A stretch of DNA of 64,000 nt from assembly GCA_965228905.1 (NCBI GenBank), contig CBDDII010000003.1, forward strand, positions 1,922,001-1,986,000, given 5' to 3'. Below the pieces are notes generated by a model. It made no database searches and was not told where the DNA came from. It saw nothing but the letters and a program-made list of their open reading frames with translations. This DNA is from CALKXV01 sp965228905 (GTDB lineage: Bacteria > Pseudomonadota > Alphaproteobacteria > Rhodobacterales > Rhodobacteraceae). Each line of letters opens with the position of its first letter. Position 1 is the stretch's first letter. Shown here piece after piece: positions 1-7,637 of the stretch. Position numbers and translations under genes: made by a program.

Positions 1-1
1 G

Positions 2-349
2 GCCAGCGGAACCGTGATCTATTTCCTTTTGAAAGCCGGGGAGGGCAGCCATTGGCACCGGGTCGATGCCGCCGAGATCTGGCATTACTATGCGGGGGCA
101 TCCCTGACGCTGAGAATCGCGGAAGATGAGGCCGGCCCCGCCAGATTGCACCGTCTCGGCCCCGACCTGTCGCAAGGCGAACGACCTCAGTTGATCGTCC
201 CCGCCCATGCCTGGCAGTCGGCGGAAGGCGCGGCGGGCGGATGGACGCTGGTCGGCTGCACCGTCAGCCCCGGCTTCCGGTTCGAGGGATTCGAACTGGC
301 ACCGCCCGATTTCGACATCCCCCTTGCAAGGGGCGAAACGGAGGGCTAA
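2..349 (+). CDS. Cupin family protein (DUF985/cupin_5), 5'-truncated
   Basis: The frame is open from the left edge of the window, so the start lies upstream. What remains (about 115 residues) carries the DUF985 pattern: a YFLLKAGEGSHWHRV stretch with a metal-ligand-like His pair, then WHYYAG, then a VPAHAWQSA segment and a glycine-rich end typical of these beta-barrel proteins. A GTG at position 14 could be read as a start but would cut into the conserved barrel, so I treat the gene as partial. Family members are small cupins of unclear enzymatic role. The gene ends 14 nt before a tRNA-Val gene on the same strand. Confidence 0.8.
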   Translation, partial: ASGTVIYFLLKAGEGSHWHRVDAAEIWHYYAGASLTLRIAEDEAGPARLHRLGPDLSQGERPQLIVPAHAWQSAEGAAGGWTLVGCTVSPGFRFEGFELAPPDFDIPLARGETEG

Positions 350-363
350 AGAACGGCTCCGGC

Positions 364-438
364 GGGTGATTAGCTCAGTGGTAGAGCGCTTCGTTCACAT
401 CGAAGATGTCGGGAGTTCAAATCTCTCATCACCCACCA
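364..438 (+). tRNA. tRNA-Val (CAC anticodon)
   Basis: A cloverleaf can be folded. The acceptor stem GGGTGAT pairs with ATCACCC, the anticodon stem CTTCG/CGAAG encloses loop TTCACAT with anticodon CAC (reads GUG), and the T-loop is TTCAAAT. The 3' CCA is encoded. It is 75 nt and differs at only about nine positions from the second tRNA-Val about 1.7 kb downstream in the same orientation. Confidence 0.95.
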
Positions 439-447
439 ATTCACTAT

Positions 448-1122
448 TCAAGCGGCTATTACACGTGCAGGCGAACCACGCCAGCCGCGCCGAAACAGCG
501 CGACTGTAAAGGCAACCTCGGCAATCACCGCGATCAGATAGACAGGTTGGAACAGTACCGCTAGGTCAGGGGCAAGGATGCGCAGGTAGCTGCCTGTCAG
601 ATAGGTCAACCCGGTCAGCCCCATCAGATAGCCCAGCCAGCGGGAAAAATCTGTGTGCTGCACCAACAGCCAGCCGGTCAAAAGCGCGTTGACGCCAAAG
701 AAGATCAGCCCGTTGTCGTACCCGGCGGCGTGCAACTGCATCGCCGTCGCGGCCAGATCACCTTCGCCACTTTGCGCCCAGGCCAAAGCCGCCTGCTGGT
801 GCGACAGGTTCGCCGCAATCGTTGCGGCCTGCACAAGTCGGAACAAGGCCGCCAGCCCGGCGACCATGCGCGAGACGGGGGCAAGGATCAGGAACAACAG
901 GGCGGCCAGCGCGATGTCGGCGGCGACCATCAGGGTGTCGGCGGCGATGGAAAGGCGAAAGGCCATCTCGCGATCACTGATGGCCAGAACCAGTGCTTCG
1001 GGTTCTAGGCCCGACAGGGGCAGGCGGACGGCGATCTCGCTGGTCAGGCCAAGTACGATGATGGCCAGGTAGAGTGCGCCCGCGATCCAGTAGGTATGTG
1101 ATGTTGCGCTTGGGAATTGCAT
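448..1122 (-). CDS. DUF4386 domain membrane protein
   Basis: A 224-residue protein with about six hydrophobic segments (around residues 10-32, 60-82, 84-106, 140-158, 162-180 and 188-212). It matches the DUF4386 pattern, with YWIAGALYLAIIV at the N-terminus and a GYDNGLIFFG segment before the fourth helix. The function of DUF4386 is not known. A GAGG ribosome site lies 8 nt before the ATG. It is the last gene of a leftward run (DUF1127-like gene, 53-aa gene, then this) starting from the SoxR-box promoter near 1550, so it is the likely main product of a SoxR-controlled unit. A hairpin in the 59-nt gap before it (1156-1170) could attenuate transcription. Confidence 0.8.
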   Translation of the reverse strand: MQFPSATSHTYWIAGALYLAIIVLGLTSEIAVRLPLSGLEPEALVLAISDREMAFRLSIAADTLMVAADIALAALLFLILAPVSRMVAGLAALFRLVQAATIAANLSHQQAALAWAQSGEGDLAATAMQLHAAGYDNGLIFFGVNALLTGWLLVQHTDFSRWLGYLMGLTGLTYLTGSYLRILAPDLAVLFQPVYLIAVIAEVAFTVALFRRGWRGSPARVIAA

Positions 1123-1155
1123 GTGAATCCTCGTCCGATCTGTCGAAGTGGAAAG

Positions 1156-1170
1156 CCCGCAAGATGCGGG
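1156..1170 (-). terminator. GC-rich hairpin, possible attenuator or terminator
   Basis: CCCGCA and TGCGGG pair around a 3-nt loop. Read leftward the hairpin is followed by a short pyrimidine run (CTTTCC), weak as a terminator. It lies between the 53-aa gene and the DUF4386 gene, so partial termination could set the ratio of the two. Confidence 0.4.
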
Positions 1171-1181
1171 TCATCCTTTCT

Positions 1182-1343
1182 CTAAGTGGCGCGCGTGCCC
1201 CGTTGCCGGTTTCGATGCTTGCGCGCCTGCCGTGCCAGGGCTTCGGCGCGGCCGATGCTGGCGACCTCGTCTTGAACATCGCGGCACAGGGGGCCGCAGC
1301 GTTCGGCGGGTTCAAGAAGGAATTTGAGCCAGTTGACTACCAT
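1182..1343 (-). CDS. Small basic protein (53 aa), unknown function
   Basis: The ATG lies inside the last codons of the upstream 53-aa DUF1127-like gene: the sequence AAATGGTAG holds both the ATG of this gene and the TAG of the other, a 7-nt overlap suggesting translational coupling. A GAGG element sits about 9 nt before the ATG. The product starts MVVNWLKFLLEPAERCG, has two cysteines in CGPLC, and ends in a strongly basic tail (RQARKHRNRQRG). I do not recognise a family. Support is the overlap, the ribosome site and its place in a SoxR-box-driven unit; I cannot judge its conservation. Confidence 0.5.
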   Translation of the reverse strand: MVVNWLKFLLEPAERCGPLCRDVQDEVASIGRAEALARQARKHRNRQRGTRAT

Positions 1344-1498
1344 TTGTCGATCCTCACTTTGGGGTCCGGGCGATAGGGAAGCCCGACATCGCGGGCCAGA
1401 TGCGGGTCGCGCTGAACCTCTGCCTGTCTGCGGCGCATCCGCCGTTCGCTTGCCCGCGTTTCGATTTTTCGGGCCAGGTCGAAAAGTGAAAAGCCCAT
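1337..1498 (-). CDS. DUF1127-like small arginine-rich protein (53 aa)
   Basis: Starts at an ATG preceded by AAGGAGA at good spacing. The 53-residue product has a basic central stretch (ERRMRRRQAE) followed by DPHLARDVGLPYRP, close to the DUF1127/YjiS pattern in which a basic segment precedes an (L)xxDIGL motif. DUF1127 proteins are small, common in alphaproteobacteria and often stress-induced; some bind RNA. It is the first gene left of the SoxR-box promoter and overlaps the next small gene, so induction by redox-active compounds through SoxR is the natural reading. The family call rests on the motif only. Confidence 0.65.
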   Translation of the reverse strand: MGFSLFDLARKIETRASERRMRRRQAEVQRDPHLARDVGLPYRPDPKVRIDKW

Positions 1499-1533
1499 CT
1501 GATTTCTCCTTGATTCGTCTTCCCATTGATTAC

Positions 1534-1564
1534 AACCTACGATCTCAAGTGAACTTGAGGTAAA
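1534..1564 (-). promoter_or_regulatory. SoxR box within a leftward promoter
   Basis: Positions 1544-1559 read CTCAAG, TGAA, CTTGAG, matching the core of the SoxR operator (CCTCAAGTTAACTTGAGG in E. coli). On the minus strand the box sits between a -35-like TTTACC (1559-1564) and a -10-like TAGGTT (1534-1539) with a 19-bp spacer. That over-long spacing is characteristic of MerR-family activated promoters. The adjacent divergent gene encodes SoxR, so the site probably activates the leftward small-gene operon and autoregulates soxR. Confidence 0.85.
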
Positions 1565-1588
1565 GCACTTTTTACGAAGGGGGCGAAA

Positions 1589-2044
1589 ATGGCTGTCAGC
1601 GATCTTTCCGTGGGGGAAATTGCTGCGCGGGCCGGGGTGCCGGTGTCCACGATCCACTACTACGAAGCCGAAGGGTTGATCGAAAGTTGGCGCACCCCGG
1701 CCAATCATCGCCGCTATGACCGGCGCGAGTTGCGCCGCGTGGCCATCGCGCGCGTGGCCCTGACCGTGGGTGTATCCTTGAAAGAGGTGAAAGAGGTTCT
1801 GGACCGTATTCCGCGCGACAAGGCGGTCGGCAAGGCCGATTGGGCAACGGCGGCGGAACCCTGGGCCGGGATGTTGGACGAAAAGATCGAGTTGTTGACC
1901 CGGATGCGTGACCAGATGAGCTATTGCATCGGGTGTGGGTGCCTCAGTCTTGAAGACTGCCCGCTTTACAATGCCGAGGATAAACTGGGGGAAAACGGTG
2001 CCGGGCCACGCCGCTGGACGGGAAAGAAAGAGGAACGCGCCTGA
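1589..2044 (+). CDS. soxR: Redox-sensitive transcriptional activator SoxR
   Basis: A 151-residue MerR-family regulator. Residues 7-75 form the winged helix-turn-helix (VGEIAARAGVPVSTIHYYE with the NHRRYDR wing). A dimerisation helix follows, then the SoxR [2Fe-2S] cluster signature CIGCGCLSLEDCPLYN, with cysteines at 113, 116, 118 and 124. The cluster senses redox-cycling compounds or superoxide and switches on over-spaced promoters. The start ATG follows a GGGGG ribosome site. The gene is divergent from the DUF1127-like/DUF4386 unit across a SoxR box. There is no soxS nearby, as is usual outside enterics, where SoxR acts directly on small target sets. Confidence 0.95.
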   Translation: MAVSDLSVGEIAARAGVPVSTIHYYEAEGLIESWRTPANHRRYDRRELRRVAIARVALTVGVSLKEVKEVLDRIPRDKAVGKADWATAAEPWAGMLDEKIELLTRMRDQMSYCIGCGCLSLEDCPLYNAEDKLGENGAGPRRWTGKKEERA

Positions 2045-2086
2045 CGTCTTGCCGATGCCGCGCGAAATCGCTACATGGGCCTTGGC

Positions 2087-2162
<76 letters not shown>

Positions 2163-2164
2163 TT

Positions 2165-2192
2165 CCCGACCTTTCGCAGGCCGAAGGGCGGG
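2165..2192 (+). terminator. Imperfect hairpin after tRNA-Val, possible terminator
   Basis: CCCG-A-CCTTTCG can pair with CGAAGGGCGGG around a 5-nt loop, with one bulge and one G-T pair. There is no clear U-run. It lies exactly between the tRNA-Val and the convergent stop codon of the spermidine-synthase-like gene. Confidence 0.35.
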
Positions 2193-4406
2193 CTACCCCC
2201 CGAACACGCCCGGCTTCAGGATCGACAGGGGATTGGCCTGATCATCCGTCCAGACCGGCCCGCCATCTGACGGCAAAGCGCGCCAGACGCCGGTTTCCAG
2301 AAGGTCGGCAACTGCACTTTCATCGCGGGCCAGCATGACGACATCGCTGATCCGGTAACCGGGGTCGTCCGAGGCCGGGGCCAGTTGATCCTGTCGCCAG
2401 ATCGAAAGCCCAAGCGCTTCGGCGGACCGCGAAAGCGGTAGCCCGATGTCGTAGTAGCGGTTCGAGATGTGATAGACGAGCACGCCGCGCTCGGTCAGCC
2501 GGTCGCGGTAGAGGGCCATCGCCTCTTTCGTGGTCAGATGCACGGGCACCGCGTCCGAGGAATAGGCGTCGATCACAAGGATATCGAACTTGAGGTCCGT
2601 CTGGTCCTCCAGAACCACCCGCGCATCGCCAAGGTGCGTCGGCGCATCGGGCGTGCAGGACGACAGGAAGGTGAACAGGGCAGGGTCGCGGGCCACCCGG
2701 TCGACCATCGCGTCGATCTCGTAAAAGTGCCAGTCCTGACCGGGTTGCGCGTAACAGGCCAGTGAACCGACGCCGAGCCCGACAATGCCGATCCGCCCGG
2801 CGTTCTGACCGGCGTCGGATGCAAGGATCTGCCCCATGGGTCCAGCGGGGTGGTAATAGGAACTGGGTTCCGGACGTTCGGCGGCATAATCGGCCAGCCG
2901 TTGTGCGCCGTGAACGGTGGTTCCATTGGTGTAGTAACGCGCGCCGTCCCGGTCCAGCACCTGGTGCAGGCCAAAGAAGCTGCGATCAGACATCAGCCGA
3001 TCATCCGGCCCGGCCAACCATGCGGGCAAAAGGGTGACCAGCCCGGCAGCCACGGCAAAGCTGTTGAACGGCTTTCGCGCCACCAGTAAAAGCACCCCAA
3101 GCCCGACGACCATCAAAAGCCCAAGCAAGGCAGGCTCCACCGCCAGTGTCACGGCCGTCCCCGCAAGCGCCAGCCCGAGGAGGCCACCGGTTGCAACACC
3201 CCGTCCAAGGGTCGCCGGGGTCAGTTTCAGCATGGGCTGGAAGGTCAGAAGAAGCGCGACGAGCAGGGTCACGATCCCTTCCAGAAGGTCGTTGAACAGA
3301 ACAGGTGCGAGGATCGAGTTGAACAACCCCCCTGCCGCGCCGCCAAAGGACATGGTGACATAGAACAAGGTCAGGTTGGCGGCATCGGGGCGTGCCTCGT
3401 AAAGCGTGCGATGCGCCCAGGTCGCGATCAGGAAAAAGGCAAGGATCAACAACCCGGCCTTGGGCGCGTCGAGATAAGGCCCGCCAAGCCCGACGAACAG
3501 GCAAAGTGCTGTCACCGTCGAAAGCTGCGCGGCACGGGTCAGCCAAAGTCCCTTGAAGATCGTCCGGCCCGTGAAGCTGACCACGAAGGTCAAAAGGAAC
3601 AGCGCCAGCGGGATCACCCAGACCAGGGGCACCGCGCCGACATCGGTGCTGATCTTCGCCGTGACCGCCAGCATCAGCGACGACGGCACGAAGGCCAGGA
3701 CAAGCCAGTAGAGCAGGGTGGAAAGGGGGATACGCTTTACTGCGGTTTCCTGCGCGCGAACCTCGGCCCGGCGCGCGAATACAGTACCGCCACAACTGGC
3801 CAGCCCGGCCCCCAGCACCACGAAGCCGAGCGAGAATCCAAGGGCGATCTGCCCCGCGCCGAAATAGCGTTCGGCCACCAGGGGAAAGGCGAGAAGGGCG
3901 ACCAACGAGCCAAGGTTCGACGCGCCGTAAAGGAAATAGGGGTCATCCGCCGACGGCCCGCCCGAGCGGGCATACCAGGATTGAATCAACGGCGCATTGG
4001 CCGACAGCAGCGCGAACGGCGCACCGACACCAAGGGCAAACAGGCCAAGGGTCTGAACGGCGATGGACCCCGTCGCGTCCAGCCGCCATCCCTCGGGCAG
4101 GGCCGGCGGCAGAAAAAACAGTGCCAGCGCCCAAAGCAGCATATGCGCCGCGACCTGCGCCTTGACGGGCAGGTAGCGCGTCGAGAAATGCGCATAGAGA
4201 TAGCCGACGATCAGCACCGTCTGGAAGAACAGCATCGCCGTGGTCCAGACCGCGGGAGCGCCGCCGATCACCGGCAGCACGATCTTCGCAAAAAGCGGCT
4301 GGACAAAGAACAAGAGCGAGGCTGACAGAAAGATCGTCACCGTGAAGATCACGGGCGTAAATGCCAGACCGCGTCTGGAAGGGGGATCAGCCGGAATATC
4401 AGTCAT
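2193..4406 (-). CDS. Fused MFS-like membrane domain / spermidine synthase-like protein
   Basis: About 737 residues from the ATG at 4406; a GTG at 4439 would add 11 residues. The N-terminal ~480 residues are a polytopic membrane domain opening with FTVTIFLSASLLFFVQPLFAK, a hallmark of fused MFS/spermidine synthase proteins. The C-terminal ~220 residues resemble the spermidine synthase Rossmann fold: GRIGIVGLGVGSLACYAQPG for nucleotide binding, then LGDARVVLED and ILVIDAYSSDAVPVHLTT. Such proteins are widespread but uncharacterised; true aminopropyltransferase activity is uncertain because the polyamine-binding residues are poorly conserved. The gene converges on tRNA-Val. A speD fragment lies at the far end of the window, too far away to imply a shared operon. 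Confidence 0.85.
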   Translation of the reverse strand: MTDIPADPPSRRGLAFTPVIFTVTIFLSASLLFFVQPLFAKIVLPVIGGAPAVWTTAMLFFQTVLIVGYLYAHFSTRYLPVKAQVAAHMLLWALALFFLPPALPEGWRLDATGSIAVQTLGLFALGVGAPFALLSANAPLIQSWYARSGGPSADDPYFLYGASNLGSLVALLAFPLVAERYFGAGQIALGFSLGFVVLGAGLASCGGTVFARRAEVRAQETAVKRIPLSTLLYWLVLAFVPSSLMLAVTAKISTDVGAVPLVWVIPLALFLLTFVVSFTGRTIFKGLWLTRAAQLSTVTALCLFVGLGGPYLDAPKAGLLILAFFLIATWAHRTLYEARPDAANLTLFYVTMSFGGAAGGLFNSILAPVLFNDLLEGIVTLLVALLLTFQPMLKLTPATLGRGVATGGLLGLALAGTAVTLAVEPALLGLLMVVGLGVLLLVARKPFNSFAVAAGLVTLLPAWLAGPDDRLMSDRSFFGLHQVLDRDGARYYTNGTTVHGAQRLADYAAERPEPSSYYHPAGPMGQILASDAGQNAGRIGIVGLGVGSLACYAQPGQDWHFYEIDAMVDRVARDPALFTFLSSCTPDAPTHLGDARVVLEDQTDLKFDILVIDAYSSDAVPVHLTTKEAMALYRDRLTERGVLVYHISNRYYDIGLPLSRSAEALGLSIWRQDQLAPASDDPGYRISDVVMLARDESAVADLLETGVWRALPSDGGPVWTDDQANPLSILKPGVFGG

Positions 4407-4583
4407 GTCTTTGCCTGTCGTTTTTACCGGGGAAAGCACGGGAATATGGTTCCATTAAGGCAACAAAGCGGGCTTTCCGGCATGGGTTGCGGCACCGGTC
4501 GGCCCGGCAGTGAAAATGCGCGTCGAAAGTAAAGAAATTCGCTTGACGCCAACGGGGCGCTTCCTTATGTCCCCATCTCACGC

Positions 4584-4660
4584 GCGGTTGTAGCTCAGTT
4601 GGTTAGAGTACCGGCCTGTCACGCCGGGGGTCGCGGGTTCGAGCCCCGTCAACCGCGCCA
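4584..4660 (+). tRNA. tRNA-Asp (GTC anticodon)
   Basis: Acceptor GCGGTTG pairs with CAACCGC; anticodon stem CCGGC/GCCGG encloses loop CTGTCAC with anticodon GTC; the T-arm is GCGGG-TTCGAGC-CCCGT. CCA is encoded; 77 nt. Confidence 0.95.
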
Positions 4661-4948
4661 CTTTCCCTTCGCTTCGCAGTTTGAATCCGTCCTGACGGTT
4701 CGGGATCGGGAAATTGTGCCTGTCGTGGCGTGTCCGTTGCGTCTTTCAGCGGCAAGAACGGCCGTAAAAAGTCAAGTCACGGTTTCGTCAATCTGCCCTC
4801 AGAGACTTTGTAACATATTGGTAAGGCTAGATTAAATTTGGCGTTTCACTAATCAATTCGCTCGAGCCACAGATTTTTCTGGAACCAGTTTCAAGGCGCG
4901 TCGTTGATCCACCAGTTCCGACAAGACGGAAACGAAAGGAAACGAACA

Positions 4949-5413
4949 ATGACACGCTTTACAACGACCAAGAGCCTTCTTCTGAGTGCTGCCCTCTTCG
5001 CTGGTGGTGCGACTTTCGCATCGGCTGACACGCAGCTTCGCGCTCAGGTCGCTGACCAACTTTCGACGTACAGCATGAATGTCGATGTCGACTCGCTGAC
5101 CGATGAACAGGTTGCCGAACTGCACCTGATCACGAGCAGCACCATGGTCGAATCCGAAAAGCCCGAGAAAATCGAAAACGTGCTGAACGAGTGGAACGTC
5201 GAGGCTGAAGCGTCGGAAGACTATGCGATCGGCGTGGAAGTCCCGCGCAATTCGATGGTGCGTGCGCTTGACCAGTTCCGTGTGGAACTCGGACTGCCGG
5301 ACGTGCGCTTCTCGACCCTGACGGACGACCAGGTCGGCGCACTCTACCTGATCGCGACCGGTGGCGAGACGGACACGATGAAGAAAACCAAGGCTGAAGC
5401 CGTTATCAACTAA
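4949..5413 (+). CDS. Secreted two-repeat protein of unknown function
   Basis: A 154-residue protein starting at the ATG after an AAAGGAA ribosome site; a longer in-frame ATG at 4904 would place residues before the signal peptide and is not preferred. Residues 1-25 are a classical signal peptide ending ATFASA. The mature part holds two imperfect ~50-residue repeats, the first with SLTDEQVAELHLI (about residues 48-60) and the second with TLTDDQVGALYLIATGG (about 123-139). Each is preceded by an amphipathic stretch and followed by a lysine-rich helix. I do not recognise the family. The gene stands alone with 288 nt of upstream DNA and a strong terminator, so it is probably monocistronic. Confidence 0.8.
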   Translation: MTRFTTTKSLLLSAALFAGGATFASADTQLRAQVADQLSTYSMNVDVDSLTDEQVAELHLITSSTMVESEKPEKIENVLNEWNVEAEASEDYAIGVEVPRNSMVRALDQFRVELGLPDVRFSTLTDDQVGALYLIATGGETDTMKKTKAEAVIN

Positions 5414-5447
5414 CGACGTTCGCCAAGATCATTGTTGTACGAGTTTT

Positions 5448-5474
5448 GGGCTGTCCCTCGGGGCAGCCCTTTTT
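5448..5474 (+). terminator. Intrinsic terminator after the secreted-protein gene
   Basis: GGGCTGTCCC and GGGGCAGCCC form a 10-bp stem (one G-T pair) with a 3-nt loop, followed by TTTTT. It ends at the stop codon of the convergent M20 peptidase gene. Confidence 0.9.
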
Positions 5475-6853
5475 CATTTCCTGGCCACCGCATCCAACAC
5501 CCGCGCCCAGCTTCGGATCCCCTTGTGAAAGCTGCGCACGTCGTACTTTTCGTTTGGCGAGTGCAACTGGTCGTCATCGAGGCCAAAGCCGATCAGCATC
5601 GAGGGCAGGCCGAGGATTTCGTGGAAATAGCCCGCGATCGGGATCGACCCGCCCGAGCCAACGAAGGCGGCTTCCTTTGGCCATTCGTCGGTCAGCGCCT
5701 GCCGCGCGGCTTCGAAGATCGGGTCTTCGGTGGACATCACGCTGGCGGGACCTGCGCCGTGGTCCTTGAATTCGACCTCGCAATCGGCGGGCAGGGCGTC
5801 CCGCACCATCTTCCGGAAACTTTCTCGAATCGCGAAGGGATCTTGCGTGCCGACAAGACGAAAGCTGATCTTGGCAGAGGCTTCGGCGGGCAGGACGGTC
5901 TTGAACCCGTCGCCGGTGTAGCCACCCCAGATCCCGTTCACTTCGCAGGTGGGCCGCGACCAGATCATCTCCAGCACGCTGCGCCCGTCTTCGCCCGCAG
6001 GCACCGACAGATCGACCCCGGCCAGGAACCCTTCTGCATCGAAGCCGAGGTTTTCCCATTGTGCCTTCAGCGAGTTGGAAAGTTCCGGCACACCTTCATA
6101 GAAGCCGGGCACGGTGATGCGACCGGTTTCATCGTGCAAGGAGGCGATGATCCGCGACAAAACCCGGATCGGGTTGATTGCCGCCCCGCCGAACATGCCC
6201 GAGTGCAAGTCCTTGTCCGCCGCGCGGATCGTCAGTTCTTCGCCCAAAAGCCCCCTCAGCATCGTGGTGATGGCGGGCGTATCCCGGTCGAACAGGCCCG
6301 TGTCGCAGATCATCGCGATGTCGGGCTGGCTGAGTTCGTCTGCGTATTCCTTCAGGAAGGGAACCAGCGACGGCGAGCCGGATTCCTCCTCGCCCTCGAA
6401 AATGAAGGTGATCTTGCAGGGCCATTCCCCGTTGACCGCCTTCCAGGCCCGGAACGCCTCGACAAAGGTCATCAACTGCCCCTTGTCGTCGGAAGACCCG
6501 CGCGCCCGGATCACCTTGCCCTTCGGCGTGTCCTCGATGGCTGGATCGAAAGGCTCGCGGTTCCACAGGTGCAGGGGATCGACCGGCTGCACATCGTAAT
6601 GACCATAGAACATCAAGTGCGGCGCACCTTCGCCGACGTGGCCGATCACCATCGGATGGCCGGGGGTAGGGCGCACCTCGGCGTCGACACCAAGACTGGC
6701 CAGATCTGCCACCAACCAGTCGGCGGCGGATTGACAGTCGCCCTTGTAAGCCGGGTCGGTCGAAATCGACGGGATGCGCAATAGATCGAAAAGACGTTCC
6801 AGCGCGTTGTCGAGATCATCGTCGATGTGGGAGAGGACGGCGTCGAGGGACAT
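5474..6853 (-). CDS. M20 family dipeptidase/peptidase
   Basis: A 459-residue metallopeptidase of the M20 (carnosinase/ArgE/DapE-like) family. Zinc-site motifs are in order: YGHYDVQP near residue 84 (His and first catalytic Asp), RGSSDDKGQ near 118 (bridging Asp), EGEEESGS near 154 (catalytic Glu and ligand Glu), a later Asp in CDTG, and the C-terminal HSPNEKYDV ligand. The lid/dimerisation domain, with LHSGMFGG, lies between. The start follows AGGAG. These enzymes hydrolyse dipeptides or related amides in the cytoplasm; the exact substrate cannot be read from sequence. It is convergent with the secreted protein gene and shares its terminator region. Confidence 0.9.
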   Translation of the reverse strand: MSLDAVLSHIDDDLDNALERLFDLLRIPSISTDPAYKGDCQSAADWLVADLASLGVDAEVRPTPGHPMVIGHVGEGAPHLMFYGHYDVQPVDPLHLWNREPFDPAIEDTPKGKVIRARGSSDDKGQLMTFVEAFRAWKAVNGEWPCKITFIFEGEEESGSPSLVPFLKEYADELSQPDIAMICDTGLFDRDTPAITTMLRGLLGEELTIRAADKDLHSGMFGGAAINPIRVLSRIIASLHDETGRITVPGFYEGVPELSNSLKAQWENLGFDAEGFLAGVDLSVPAGEDGRSVLEMIWSRPTCEVNGIWGGYTGDGFKTVLPAEASAKISFRLVGTQDPFAIRESFRKMVRDALPADCEVEFKDHGAGPASVMSTEDPIFEAARQALTDEWPKEAAFVGSGGSIPIAGYFHEILGLPSMLIGFGLDDDQLHSPNEKYDVRSFHKGIRSWARVLDAVARK

Positions 6854-6963
6854 GAGAGACTCCTGTTCGTGTTTGGCGCCACGTTAGCGATGTTGGCCCG
6901 GGCGTCCAGTGCGCTGGCCCTTTGTTTTTCCGGGCGCTATGACGGTGCAGAGGGAGAGGCAAG

Positions 6964-7548
6964 ATGCGGCGAATTTCGGGTTTGATCCTTTTGTGTCTGT
7001 CGGCGGGGCCACTTTCAGCCGAGGTGATAAGCGGGGACGAGGCGAAACGTCTCCTGTTCTCGGAAAAGGGTCACGTGGTGCAGGTGTCGGGAAAGCTGAC
7101 CGACATGGAAAAAACCATCGTGAGGGGCGTGATACCCCTGATGGCCAAGCAATTGCGCGAACCGGTGCGTTACTACGCATCCATCGCCTATTCGCCGGAC
7201 GACGGAATGGTGCACGATTCCCTACAGGCGGCGATGAATTACCACAACTACGCGGCCTCGGACCGGGCCGCCGTGAAGGCCTGCAACGCCCTGAAATCTT
7301 CGGGCGCAGGGGCGTGTCAGGTCGCCGCACGTGTGGTGCCGAAACGCTTCAAGACCCGCGACTTCACCCTTTCGATTGACGCCACGGTCGGGTTCAGAAC
7401 CACCTATCTTAAGGCCAAGGGGCCGAAATCATTCGCGATTTCACCCTCGGAAGGGAACTGGGGTATGGGGGCAAGCGACGCACAAGCGATTAAAAACTGC
7501 GAAACAAACGGCGCACCGGGCGATTGCAAAATTGCAATCCGGGATTGA
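6964..7548 (+). CDS. Secreted protein with two DUF4189-like repeats
   Basis: A 194-residue product with a signal peptide (residues 1-20, ending GPLSA) and a GGGAGAGG ribosome site. After an N-terminal helical part come two related segments. One is YYASIAYSPDDG followed by an alanine-rich Asn/Cys region (about residues 68-125). The other, shorter one is SFAISPSEGNWGMG ... DAQAIKNCETNG ... CKIAIRD at the C-terminus. This is the DUF4189 layout: a beta-strand, small residues, then two cysteines. The function is unknown. Homologues near hemA in Rhodobacterales are sometimes mis-labelled as aminolevulinate synthase; no such activity is visible here. It lies 89 nt before hemA. Confidence 0.7.
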   Translation: MRRISGLILLCLSAGPLSAEVISGDEAKRLLFSEKGHVVQVSGKLTDMEKTIVRGVIPLMAKQLREPVRYYASIAYSPDDGMVHDSLQAAMNYHNYAASDRAAVKACNALKSSGAGACQVAARVVPKRFKTRDFTLSIDATVGFRTTYLKAKGPKSFAISPSEGNWGMGASDAQAIKNCETNGAPGDCKIAIRD

Positions 7549-7637
7549 TTGAAAGCGCGGCATTTTGCACCCTGTTTTTAACGATTCTAATGCCATAGAT
7601 CGTTTGGACGAGCTTGAGACGCCCTGAGGAGAGTGGA

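Noticed and set aside
6964..7548. Aminolevulinate synthase label for the gene before hemA
   Set aside because: The 194-aa product is secreted and has no PLP lysine or fold-type I motifs; the label would only come from its neighbour.
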